Shown: positions 35,128 to 44,834 of the stretch, one piece after another
How the letters are laid out: each line of letters starts with the position of its first letter
How positions within the stretch are numbered: the first letter of the stretch is position 1
From: Sternotherus odoratus
Lineage: Eukaryota > Chordata > Testudines > Kinosternidae
Reading direction: 5' to 3'
Assembly: GCA_032164245.1 (NCBI GenBank)
Contig: JAVMKO010000021.1
Span: 13,274,285 to 13,338,284 of the forward strand
Length of the DNA: 64,000 bases
Translations under genes and position numbers: made by a program
The notes under the pieces: generated by a model
Told to the model about the DNA's origin: nothing
Database searches by the model: none
The model's input: only the letters and a program-made list of their open reading frames with translations

Positions 35128-35888
35128 CAGCGGTCGCCAACCAGTGGTCCGCGGACCACTGGTGGTCCGTCAGAAAATTTGGGTGGTCCGTGGGGAAATT
35201 TTGGGGCGGGGGGGGAGGGGAAGGGAGGCAAGCGGCAGGAGCAGTGTGCTGCGGCGCGGCGCCGCGAGAGTGTGCCCCTGTGGGGCGGGGAGGCAAGCGG
35301 CTGGAGCTCCCGCCCCCTGCCTGCACGGACCGTGGTGCAGCGGCGCGGCGCCGCGAGAGTGTATGGGGCGGGGGGGTGAGGGAAGCGGCGGGAGGCCCCC
35401 CCCGCCTACTCAGAGCAGGGTGCAGCGGCGCGGCGCCGCGAGAGTGTATGGGGCGGGGGGGTGAGGGAAGCGGCGGGAGGCCCCCCACACCTGCCCAGAG
35501 CAGGGTGCAGCGGCGCGGCAAGACTGTGCCCCTATGGGGCAGGGGGGTGAGGGAAGCGGCGGGAGCCCCCATCCCCCGCCTGCCCAGAGCAGGGTGCAGC
35601 GGTGCGGCGCGGCAAGACTGTGCCCCTATGGGGCGGGGGGGTGAGGGGCGCGGCGCCGCGAGACTGTGCCCCTATGGGGCGGGGGGGTGAGGGAAGCGGC
35701 GGGAGCCCCCCCCCCGAGAGAGCGAGCCTCCGGCTACCGCGGCCGCTCCTGCGCCCCTCCCGCTCGAGCAGCACGGCATCGCAGCCCCCCCCCCCCGCTG
35801 GAGGGGGGGGCGGGGCTGCGGTGCCGCGCCGCTCGGGGGGGGGGGGGACTTTAGTGGTCCGTGACCTCTAAAAGGTTGGCGACCACTG
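35128..35888. mobile_element. hAT-type non-autonomous DNA transposon, 761 bp, complete
   Basis: Terminal inverted repeats are 'cagcggtcgccaacc' at 35128-35142 and its complement 'ggttggcgaccactg' at 35874-35888, with one mismatch. The element is flanked by a perfect 8-bp direct repeat, 'gcttggaa', at 35120-35127 and 35889-35896. An 8-bp target duplication with CAG...CTG ends is the hAT superfamily signature. Subterminal 'ggtccg' motifs recur at both ends (for example near 35147, 35163, 35184 and 35855). No transposase is encoded; the interior is an extremely GC-rich tandem array, so mobilisation would have needed a transposase from elsewhere. Confidence 0.92.
35250..35720. repeat. GC-rich tandem array inside the hAT element
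   Basis: About five to six degenerate units of roughly 85-90 bases. Each begins with 'gcggcgcggcgccgcgagag' or a shortened form and continues with 'ggggcgggggggtgaggg', 'agcggcggga' and 'cagagcagggtgca'. Clear starts lie near 35251, 35339, 35424 and 35509. Open frames of up to 166 codons cross it on both strands (35114-35908). They are Gly/Arg/Pro/Ala-rich products of the repeat, not genes. Confidence 0.85.
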
Positions 35889-35896
35889 GCTTGGAA
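35889..35896. other. Right target-site duplication of hAT element
   Basis: 'gcttggaa', identical to 35120-35127. Confidence 0.92.
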
Positions 35897-35917
35897 GACT
35901 GTTAGCATTGTTAATTC

Positions 35918-35977
35918 TTTGTATTTCAGTAGTGCCTAGATGTCCCTCTCAGGAATCATGGCTAGGTGCTTACATAC
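35918..35977 (-). repeat. Fragment of MIR/LINE tail, antisense
   Basis: 'ttgtatttcagtagtgccta' then 'ggctaggtgcttacatacat' matches the inverse of the reptile tail '..tgtacagcacctagca..taatacaaa'. It is interrupted by the PLE piece that follows. Confidence 0.5.
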
Positions 35978-35989
35978 ATGGTTTAGCAG

Positions 35990-36104
35990 TCTAATATCAG
36001 AGGGGTGGCCGTGTTAGTCTGGATCTGCAAAAGCGACAATGAGTCTTGTAGCACCTTATAGGCTAACAGATCTGTTAGTCTATAAGGTGCTACAAGACTC
36101 TTTG
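35990..36104. mobile_element. Palindromic Penelope-like 3' end with 12-bp target duplication
   Basis: The left half is an antisense PLE 3' end ('aggggtggccgtgttagtct', then 'ggatctgcaaaagcgacaat'). From 36041 to 36100 it forms a 60-base palindrome with no spacer: 36041-36070 and 36071-36100 are reverse complements with a single mismatch. The right half therefore is a sense copy of the same end. The insertion is flanked by a perfect 12-bp direct repeat 'atggtttagcag' at 35978-35989 and 36105-36116. This shows the two inverted halves were inserted together, as expected for the inverted partial copies known in PLEs. Confidence 0.88.
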
Positions 36105-36116
36105 ATGGTTTAGCAG

Positions 36117-36736
36117 GTGTTACCAAATGGTGCTGTTACTCTTGCAAGTCCTTTCTCTTGGCATGCAAGCAAATGTTCAGTGTTGGGATGACATGTTGTG
36201 GTGTTAGTTTTGTTTTGCATGTCTCTGGGCACAGGACAGTTTTCTCTGTTTTGGTCTTTGATTGAAGCTAATTTGTGAGGCAGCAGGTTTGCTCCCTGGG
36301 AACCAGGTGCAGATATTAATCTGAGGTTCCTGGGAGAAAAGATTGTTCTAAATGCTATTTGTGACCACTGAGTATTTTAAACATAAGCAGAATAACCGGT
36401 CTGAAATGTTTCAAACAGCTCTGCATGCAAGCGACTCCTCATCTCAGACCTTTCCAATCAAAGCCATCTGCTCCATATTAGTCAGTCCATATGCATGTTT
36501 TCCATTTACATTCCTGGCTCGCGGAAGTATCAGACTTTCCCAGTGTCCTAGTTTATTTTAGAGACATTTTATTGATTGCATTGTTTTTCCCAATCACACC
36601 TATGCTAAGTTCGCTGAGCTGAGGGCCTGCCATTCCCACTGATGTCAGTCAGCCTCTAAAAACGGCAGTGGGATTTACTCATTTCTAACCTCTGCACCAA
36701 CCGAGACGTTGGGAGCGGAGTGAGTCCAACAGCCTG
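36117..36736. other. Non-coding, unique
   Basis: No feature recognised other than ordinary sequence. Confidence 0.4.
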
Positions 36737-36880
36737 GACTTTCGGCAATTTCAGCAGAGAGATTTTTTTTGGGTCTTTTTCTGTTTTTCAACCAATTTAG
36801 AAGATGGTTGAAATAGTTTTGAAAAGGCAAATTTTTGACAAAAAGTATTTGCATCCCCCCCCCCCAAATAAAGCCCTTGC
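36737..36880. repeat. A/T homopolymer-rich interspersed repeat
   Basis: 'tttttctgtttttcaaccaa' and 'gatggttgaaatagttttga' form an internal inverted phrase ('ttcaacca' and 'tggttgaa'), followed by 'aaatttttgacaaaaagt' and a C11 run. Same family as 29770. Confidence 0.45.
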
Positions 36881-37539
36881 TTGTTCATGGGAAGCTCTAG
36901 TTGGGGAACTGGGGCTTCATCTAGACTCTGGGAATTTGGGCCTGTATAGTTACATCAACATGCCCTAGAGGAACTGGGGAAATCTCTTTAGCACAGACAC
37001 ATTGTGTCCACAGACAGGGGATGCACCACTTTGTTTTATTCCCCAGGTGCAAATTTCCCTAATCTAGACAAGTGGTCTGATGCAGTGTCTGAAAGTTGTC
37101 CTAGGCAACCTTGCTTTCCTTAGGCTGAGTTTACCTGTCTTCTACTGTATCGGTTCCTGCCCTAGATAGCCTTTCTAACTTAGAGATCCCTCCCATGGCC
37201 TATACCAGGGGAGGACTGGAAGATCTGTGCAGCTATGGATCCCCTAGCAGCCCTGGTCTACCCTCTTACCTGATATGTGCCCTGAGCCACTGGGTTCCTC
37301 ACCTGTAAAGACACCCTTGGTGAATCTCCCCGAATCCAACCCCACTTCGCATGCAGTGGAACCATGCTGGCTGCAGCATGAGAGGGGCTTCCATTGACAG
37401 CGAGGGCCCCCAATGCACCTCGATGTGCAGCCGAATTACGAATGCCTCTGTGAGATTTCTGACACAGCCTGAAACCGTTTGTTCTAGGGGAATCAACAAG
37501 AAAGGCTTCCCAAGAGGCAGTGGGGCACTCCCTGTTAGC
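36881..37539. other. Non-coding, nothing firm
   Basis: 36890-37060 has phrases like 'catctagactctggg' and 'tagttacatcaacatgccct' resembling a decayed DNA transposon. The rest is unclassified. No exon. Confidence 0.35.
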
Positions 37540-37888
37540 CCAGGGGAATGATGGCCTTGTGATTAAGGCCCCGGCCTGCGAGCCGGGACATCAGGATTCA
37601 AATCCTGGATCTGCCCTGGGCTCCCTGTAGGACCTTGGGCAAGTCACTTAATCTCTCTGTGCCTCAGGCCCCAAACTAGAATGAGCTTGAGTCTGTCTAG
37701 TCTATTTGGATCGTTCACTCTTTGGGGAAAGGACTGTCTCTTATTCTGTGTATGTACAGCACCCAGCACAAGGGGATCTTGTTTGAGGCTGCTAGGAACA
37801 CGGGAAGGAATCTCTCGGGCTACGGATCCCAGTCCACTCTTATCCCAGGCAACCCCGCTATGTAATTTGCATTGTTGTAATACAAATA
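37540..37888 (+). repeat. MIR-type tRNA SINE with LINE-like tail
   Basis: The head carries a box-A-like 'tgtgattaaggcc' and box-B-like 'aggattcaaatcc'. The core then reads 'gaccttgggcaagtcactta' and 'atctctctgtgcctcagg'. The tail reads 'ctctttggggaaaggactgt', 'ctcttattctgtgtatgtac' and 'agcacccagcac', ending in 'tgtaatacaaata'. It is near full length. It is tRNA-derived but not a tRNA gene, as no cloverleaf can be formed. Its terminal 'ttgtaatacaaata' was the target of a later LINE insertion. Confidence 0.85.
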
Positions 37889-38067
37889 CTGTGTGTGTTC
37901 GTCCGTTGATTCGACGAGGACCACTCAGTCATCCGTGAATTGCTGGGACTGATTCTGTCTGTGTGTGCGCAGATGGCTGATGAGGCCGATCCTTGCACGA
38001 AAGGTCTGATGACAGATAGGACAGGGGATAAGGAGGACATCTCCAGCAGGGTTACTGGCACGGGCTA
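37889..38067 (-). mobile_element. 5'-truncated non-LTR element 3' end with C2H2 finger, 14-bp target duplication
   Basis: The insert is flanked by 'ttgtaatacaaata' at 37875-37888 and 38068-38081, a perfect 14-bp duplication placed exactly at the tail of the MIR. On the minus strand it encodes a classical finger, 'CPICHQTF' then 'RARIGLISHLRTH' (37961-38023; C-x2-C-x12-H-x3-H). This is the carboxy-terminal finger typical of one vertebrate non-LTR group ('fRARIGLisHlRtH'). Upstream ORF sequence is gone and a stop follows shortly after the finger. It is a dead-on-arrival LINE copy, not a host zinc-finger gene. Confidence 0.88.
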
Positions 38068-38081
38068 TTGTAATACAAATA

Positions 38082-39219
38082 ATAATAATATCAACAGGCA
38101 CCACGCATGCAACGTTCACATTTAGAAATGAGCGAAAGTTCCCAGGGTGGGAGGCAGGGGATTATTTTCCCCCAGCCACTTCTCCGGTGACTATATTGCA
38201 GCCAGTGTTGTATTAAGCCCTTGGAGAGGTCACGAGACAGGCTGGGAGAGGAGGGGAGAAAAGAGGGGGTGGCATTTATCTTCCCTTGTGCTAGACATGC
38301 TCCCAGGCATTAGCCCAAACTAGTGGAAAAAACAAAAACCTTAGAAATCATTTAGGTTCTGGACTAATTAAATGCTAAGGAGTCTCAGCTCCTATTTCAA
38401 CAGATATGAGCCCTTATTAATATTTATACAAACTATTTCATAGCAATACATTTATAATACCTAAGAAATATGCGGTACCATCCTTTTAAATAGATTTTTG
38501 TAGAACATCATTATAACTGTGGGAGATGTTCTGCCCCATCCCACTCAGAGTTTAAATAGTAATAATATGGATTTATTCTTTCAACATTTAGACAAGATTT
38601 CTAAAAAAGCCTCTTTTTAATTACCTTGCCAGTCTATCAATAAAAGACTGTGGGCAATGCAATTTCAACTCTTAGAAGGTTGCATAAACTGCAATCAAAA
38701 AACTCAAGGAGTAAAAGTGCCTGTAGGCACCAATCTAATTGAATGCAATACACAGAGTTTGTAGCTCTGCTCATGGCATGGGTGAGCATGAAAGAAAGGG
38801 GGATTTGGGTTTATTTGGGGAAGGCCCTGTAAGTTCAGAAATATATCTGAAGTGCCCGTGAAGTTCTTGAATCTGAAAAATTGGACAGGACACTGCATGT
38901 ACCGTAAATAGGCTGTCTCAGTATGTGTGAAATTCACCTCCATGCAAGGTTGCAACACAAGGCCAGTGCACCATTTAAATACCACAGACACCGTCAGAAT
39001 AAGACCTACCCATTGCATGGGACAATCACCTTGTGGACAAGGTGGAAAAGGTGATTTTCATCCTAAATTTCTGGCACCACTTCACTTGGTTCCAGCTGTA
39101 GATACTATAAGAACAGCCTTTCTCATGGTTTCTCAGCTCATCTGGTTTCGGTGGCAGTGAGAAAGCAAGTGAGGAATCTCTTCCCATCCCCTAGCAAGCT
39201 TATTTCAGGGTTTCACAAC
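38082..39219. other. Non-coding, unique
   Basis: AT-rich sequence with no recognised exon. The 104-codon minus frame at 38704-39018 has no domain. Confidence 0.4.
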
Positions 39220-39490
39220 TAAAGCTGTGCTACTAATTGATTTTTCAGTTTGCTCGCCTGCCAAAACATGTTTAAAAAAACATTTGGGGTCAAACAACAC
39301 ATTTCATTTTGAAAATGAGACATTTTCATTATTATTATTTTATTATGATTGTATTTTTAGTTTTCTTTCAGCTGAAACAATTCAGTGAATTTGACACAAA
39401 TTCACAACATGTTTTGGTCGACCGAGATCTGCATTATTTGGGGGGGGGGAGAGGAAATAGTTTTAGCTGAAAAATGTCCCCCAGCTCTAT
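39220..39490. repeat. A/T homopolymer-rich interspersed repeat
   Basis: 'aaaaacatttggggtcaaac', 'cattttgaaaatgagacatt', 'cacaacatgttttggtcgac' and a G9 run, ending 'gctgaaaaatgtcccccagc' and 'tctattcacc'. Same family texture as 29770. Confidence 0.45.
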
Positions 39491-40902
39491 TCACCTCCTA
39501 GTAAAAGATCAGAACCCCATTCAGCTGTAAAACTAGGCAAAGGCTTCAGGGAGAATTTTATTGCATCAGGACTGTTTCGTCTGTTCCTATTTTGTAACTC
39601 GATGGAATCGGGTAAATATCTATCGGATAAAAGGCACCCTTCATTATGCAGTCTCAGTGCTGAACGCTGTGACTCATCACAGCTAGGTGCATGCCATGGT
39701 CTTGGAATTAGTTCCTTGCTCTACTCTTCAGTGCCAGTGAATAGAAGTCTTCATCCCCATCAACCTTACCATATGCTCTATGGACTTGAACTCCTCCAAT
39801 GGACGGGAAGCCTCTAGCAATGACACAGGCATATCCTACAAGGTCAGATGAGATGCCCTGTTAGAAATTCTCATCAGAGTGGTTTCTAGCTATCAATTGT
39901 GAGGGGAGGGGGAGGGGAAGCTCCACACCTGGAAATATCTGTGATGATATCACCTTAATCATTTTACAGCCGGTGGCTTCTTCATTTAATGCAAAAGACG
40001 GCTTGCAGGTTAAAGGCAGAGCAGACTGCATCTCCAGATAAGAATTTAGGGCAGTGGCTTCTTTGCCAATTGATGGTGGCTTCATAGTCAAGCAAGGTCT
40101 TTATAGTCTGCATGCCCAGAAACTAGATACGAGGAGGCCATTTAGGAGAGATCAATCTTTTTTTCATAATAATAATAAAAAAGTCCTTTTCCGCCCAAGC
40201 CCTCCAGGAAATCTCTCTTTCCTTTTGAGATTAAAAATAAAGCAACAAAAATCTGGGCCTGTTTTCCTTCTGCACATTTGCATCCAGTGTTTGGTTACCC
40301 TTCGCCAGACTCTCATCAGCAGTAATTAGGATTCCAAGTCTTTAAAATCTTTTCAATATTCCTTACTTCAAAGTTAATTTGCTTCCTTTCCTTGCTTGCA
40401 GAACAACCCAATTAAAGTGAAATCACTTTAAATATGCTCCATTCCATACTTATTACTTTATTTGATCATTAGGTATTAATAAGATGAGTGCTTTACTTTA
40501 AAAGGAAGTGTCACCCCCCCAGCCCTCCAAGTGTTTCTCATCACGCTCTTTGCCATTTCATAACTGATTATTAGCAATACAGAATGAATGTCATTGCACA
40601 GTTGTTCAGACACTGAAATCATTGACAAAGGGATGTCATTGAGGGTCCATCTCTTGTTATTCAAGGTAGACTCTTAGCACTTAGCAGATTAGAGCAAGAG
40701 AAAGTCAGGAACTAGGGCCTCTCTATAGCAAGATATTTAAGTATGGGTCTAACTTTAAGTACACAAATAAAGCTTCAAGTTAGGCACATGCTTACATAGC
40801 TTGCTGGATCAAAGCCTAATGCCAGGGAATGAGGTAGCACAGCCAAAAGTGACTTTCCAGACTGGACTCTCTCATGCTATGGAAAAACGGTCCCTTCCTC
40901 TA
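39491..40902. other. Non-coding, unique; one decayed MITE
   Basis: No exon found. 40140-40460 is a repeat-free AT-rich stretch with 'cagtaattagg' and several TAAA runs that could be conserved non-coding sequence. 40725-40825 is a decayed copy of the inverted-repeat MITE annotated next ('aagtatgggtctaactttaa', 'aggcacatgcttacatagct', 'tgctggatcaaagcc'). Confidence 0.35.
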
Positions 40903-41010
40903 GGCCGCAATCCAACAAAGCACTTGGCAAATGCTTGACTTTAAGCACATGAGTAATTCCATCGGCATCAAGGGTTACTCAGTGCTTATGTGTTTTGCAG
41001 GATTGAGACC
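40903..41010. repeat. Inverted-repeat MITE (108 bp)
   Basis: The left end 'ggccgcaatccaacaaagca' and the right end 'tgttttgcaggattgagacc' are imperfect inverted copies (17 of 23 positions). The inner phrases 'aagcacatgagtaa' and 'ttactcagtgctta' are also inverted. This is the typical 'gatcctgcaaagca..aagcacatgagtaa' sauropsid MITE-like repeat. No coding capacity. Confidence 0.75.
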
Positions 41011-42701
41011 TATATCACCGCATGTATTTTCTCATACAGCCACAGGAAAATCCAAGACATAATACAGAATAGTCTCCATGATTTCTTTGGAATTATTTTT
41101 GTGCTGGATCACAATTAAAAAGGATTTTCTTAAAATAAATAGTGTTTTTTCTATTAAAAATACTTTTGTCAGGGGTAGGAGATATAAAATCAGGCTTAGC
41201 TCTTCTTGACACTCACAATATGTGTGCACATGCATATGCAAAGTATAACACAACACTTAAATATAGTTTTACACATATATTTTTCTAAACAGAACATAAA
41301 ATATTTTTGTTACTTGCTTGTTTAGAGGCTGACGCTGAGCTGATGGCAGAGGATACCTCATCCCAAGCAGCTTGCCAAATTTTGGAGATGAAGGTCGGGA
41401 ATGCCTGCCGTATCACGGTTAGTCCTGAATGGGGCACTGGAGAGGCGGCCCATCCTCCCACACACCCCCTTGCAACAAGAATTCATTGTTAAGCATGTTT
41501 CAGTTTTCAAAATCTTTCTGTGACGCCCTCAGCAGCATTTCTCCCGGTTTTCAGGAGCTATTCTGACATTGGAAAAAGTTTCAAACATAACAAAAGGGGG
41601 AAGGGGCTTTGGCGTGTGCGAACTTCCATGCCAGTCCCCTGTCGACCCCTTTCAGTTACTCTCCTTGACACCACTGAACATACTCTAAGGCTCGATCACG
41701 GCTTAATCAATTATTTACCTGCTAAAGGTCTGATGAATGAAGAGGGGAAAATGAAGAATACGGCGCAGTGAGATCTTGCATTATTGACAAGTGAAAGAAG
41801 CTAATCACCTAGTCACAGCAATCGCCAGGTGAATGTGCCAAGCTACTTTCGTGTCTTATTTGGAATGTCTCTTTCCCTTAAAAATTAATACAATAAGGAG
41901 GGATGTGGGGTCTTAACTCTGGACCAGCTTTTCTTTGGGGGGGGGGGGGCGTATTCTTCCTCTTCTTGAAAATAAATATATAAGAACTAAGTTTTTGTCC
42001 CGGGTACCTAAAGCTAGGTGATTGAAAACTGCAGGCAGCATTAATATTCTAATGCTGGAATCCCACATAATGAGCTCCCAGCAAGAACAGAAACTGGCAC
42101 AAATTCAATTTCAATTCATTTTTCTGACTAGGGCTGAAAGAAGAATGGGAAATACCTTCACCCTAATTCATGACTATTTCACCATGTGAACTGTAATCTT
42201 GGAGTTATTCTTTACAACACCTATAAGACAACAATGTTCTCTAGGGAATATTGAGAATTTCTATTTATGGAGCAATGCTGGAAATACATGTTAAATATTG
42301 GTGCATCTACCAATGTAATACAATTATTAAGGGCGCACAATCTTATTTAAAATCCACTGGGGCACCTTTACATGAATTAAGGTGTTATTTTCATTATGCC
42401 GCTTGGCAACTGCTAATATTGTCTTTACACACATGTTTATTAGAGTAAACTGTTTGTTCGTTCCTTGATGTATTTCCTTAGTAATCATAAATATGCACAT
42501 AGAATGCTCTAGAGATACTAGCAGGCCATAAGATAATATTGCAATGTACTTCATTACCACCAGCTGGGATTGAAATAAAGGGCCTTGGTGGGTAATTTAG
42601 AAACCTACTGGACCAAATAAAATTGAATGTTGGGACCTAGTGTATGTGGAACACAGAAATTTTGGAAAGTTTCTTAGAAACTTTTGCTCCCATCTCTTTA
42701 A
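41011..42701. other. Non-coding, unique
   Basis: AT-rich. A G13-type run lies at about 41937-41949. No exon or named repeat. Confidence 0.4.
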
Positions 42702-42822
42702 CCCTGATTCAGGAAAGCACATCATAACCTCATGCTTAAGTCCTATTGACTTCAGTGGGAATGAAACAAACACTTAAGCGCTGTCCAGAAAAAGATGCTT
42801 TCCTGATTTTGGGGCCTAAGTC
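42702..42822. repeat. Inverted-repeat MITE
   Basis: The left 'ccctgattcaggaaagca' is inverted at the right as 'tgctttcctgattttgggg', with an 11-base perfect core (tcaggaaagca). The centre is 'ctattgacttcagtggga'. Same family as 40903-41010. Confidence 0.75.
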
Positions 42823-43139
42823 TCCCCTCCACTGTGCCCCTTGAGAATCCCAACCAGCAAACGCATGGAAGCTTTGTTCCGTATTTTCATGTGTTTGACA
42901 GTAGCACACGGGTTCTGAACAAGTTCTGGCCCTATTGTGTGTGGTGCTGCAGTATGCATCATAAAAGGCCATTTGAATTAATAAGAGCAGTTAATTACAA
43001 TTAAAGATGGGCAAAAATGGGGAAATTTTTCATAAACATCTTAGGAAAAAATGTGCCCCCTTGTCACTGAAAATTGTCAACATTTGATTTTTTTCTACAA
43101 GTCCCACTTCCCATTGCAAGCTCGACAAGAAAGGCCCAG
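42823..43139. other. Non-coding; short A/T-rich repeat piece
   Basis: 42960-43110 has 'cagttaattacaattaaaga' followed by 'gggcaaaaatggggaaattt', the latter resembling the A/T-rich repeat family. Nothing else. Confidence 0.35.
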
Positions 43140-43270
43140 AGTGGGAGAACGGAAGTGTTGCCCAGCTGGGGAACAAAGGCACGGAGAAATGAGATGACCC
43201 GCACACAGGGAGTCTGTGGCAGAGCCTAGAACTGAACCCCCATCTCTTGAGTCTTAGCCCGGTGCCAGAT
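43140..43270 (-). repeat. MIR-type SINE, antisense
   Basis: The plus strand shows 'ctggggaacaaaggcacgga', 'gatgacccgcacacagggag', 'tctgtggcagagcctagaac' and 'tgaacccccatctcttgagt', the inverse of the MIR core and head. Confidence 0.75.
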
Positions 43271-44729
43271 CTACAAAACTGTCCTTGAGGAGCAAAACTA
43301 GAAATCCAAGCACTTTCTTCTTGAGCCTGGCATGAGATTTCTGCTGAGTGACACAAGCAGGCAGTGAAGTTTCATAGTGTCCAAAGCATCTGCACCCCAC
43401 GCAAAGGTCATTTAATTTTCCCGGTATCACCCTTCTCCTCTCCTCTTGTTGCTGTTCTTCGGTAGCTGGCCCTGCTGGAGAGTAGCAGCCCACCAAGAAT
43501 AAAGCTGCGGGAACGGCAGGGGTGGTACAGGCCGCTCTGCCGACATTACAGAAGTTAGCTGCAGAGGATGACGGAACAGGACTCGAGGCCGGTATCTGTC
43601 TCTTTCTTGCCATTTTCATCACATTTGACCGTTTTGTCCCAGCCTAGAGGGCTGAGGCGGGAGTCTGACAGTGTGATGAAGAGCACGCCCCAGCGTCTAG
43701 GACAAATTGCAACGGCAAAGCTGTGGGGATGGAATGCAGAGGGAAAGTAGAACGAATACTGCTGGAAAGCACACGCAGTCCTGGTGCTGCTGGTACCATG
43801 GTCTGTCCTGCAGGGACCTCAGGGATCCACATTCCCGAGTCCTGCACCAATGCTCCCACCAACTAGCCCTTCTGGCAAAGAAGGAACATGATGTATCTGT
43901 AGAGGATCTATGATGGGTGATATGTGAAATGGCATCAATCTTCATGAGTCAGGAGAGGATGGAGTGGTGTAGTCACAACTGAGTTCTCCTGTCTCGCCTG
44001 ACAAATGAAGATAAATGGCATGACATCAGCTATTTATTTATACAGTTTACAGCGTATGCGTGAGTGTATGAGTGAGAGAGACAGCATGTGTGTGTCCTTA
44101 CATACAGAATACAGACTGGTGCAGCCTAGCGGCTTTGTACCAGCATGAGCTTTGGAGAGCTAGTTCAGCGTAGCTGTCCTCTTCTTTAGTATGCATCCTA
44201 CGTCGGTATCTCGATTGTTCAGCCATCTGGCTGCTGCTGCATCATCCAGAGTAGCAAGGTGTTGCAGTCCACCCTCCCTCCTTCTAATTGTGAACTCCTC
44301 TTCCACGTGCATGGCCACTGGCACCACTGCCCTGCAGCCGCACTGTGACTAAACCACATTTCTGCCTTGTGACCCTCACTCCCGCTGTTCCAGTCAGCAG
44401 CCGAGGCCAGTTGCAAACAGTGGATGGAAATCAGGGCTTCTTCTGAGCAGAGATGTTCACAAATCAACCCGGGAATCTTGGTAGCTTCTGATGGCTAAGT
44501 CCTAATTGGTGTGGTTGGGAGGTGAAGCCAGAGCTCGGGATGGAAATAAACCTCTGATCTGCAGTATACTGGAAGGCTGGTTCTCCAGACTATTGGAGAA
44601 ATTCATGGCCATATAGAGACCAGTACAGGGTCTTTGTGCCCTCTGCACAGGGCTGAGTTTAGTAGCTGTGGGCATGAAACCACTGTCTTTGGGGTCATTT
44701 GAAGAAACTTTTGAAACATGCTTATTAGA
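43271..44729. other. Non-coding, unique
   Basis: Several overlapping short frames on both strands (43254-43945, 44219-44467, 44502-44893) have no domains. No exon supported. Confidence 0.35.
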
Positions 44730-44834
44730 GCTGGCTGGAAAAAAAAAATCCAATGTTGAAATTTTTTGAATAAAAAGGGGATAGATTTCTCCCAGGGATT
44801 TGGGTGGAAAATGTTCCTGTTTTTCAACCAGCTG
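44730..44834. repeat. Short A/T-rich MITE with inverted ends
   Basis: The left end 'gagctggctggaaaaaa' and the right end 'tttttcaaccagct' are inverted copies (about 12 of 14 matching). The interior is A/T-rich ('gttgaaattttttgaataaa'). This suggests that the A/T-rich family seen at 29770 and elsewhere is bounded by AGCTGG-type inverted repeats. Confidence 0.65.

Noticed and set aside
35114..35908. Open frames of up to 166 and 159 codons on both strands
   Set aside because: They run through the GC-rich tandem array inside the hAT element, with Gly/Arg/Pro/Ala-rich repeats in all frames. They are composition artefacts.
37540..37640. Possible tRNA gene (box A and box B like motifs)
   Set aside because: This is the tRNA-derived head of a MIR-type SINE. 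The acceptor stem and cloverleaf are not formed, and the core and tail follow.
37961..38023. C2H2 zinc finger as evidence of a host transcription factor exon
   Set aside because: A single finger within a 179-base insertion bounded by target duplications; it matches the C-terminal finger of a LINE.
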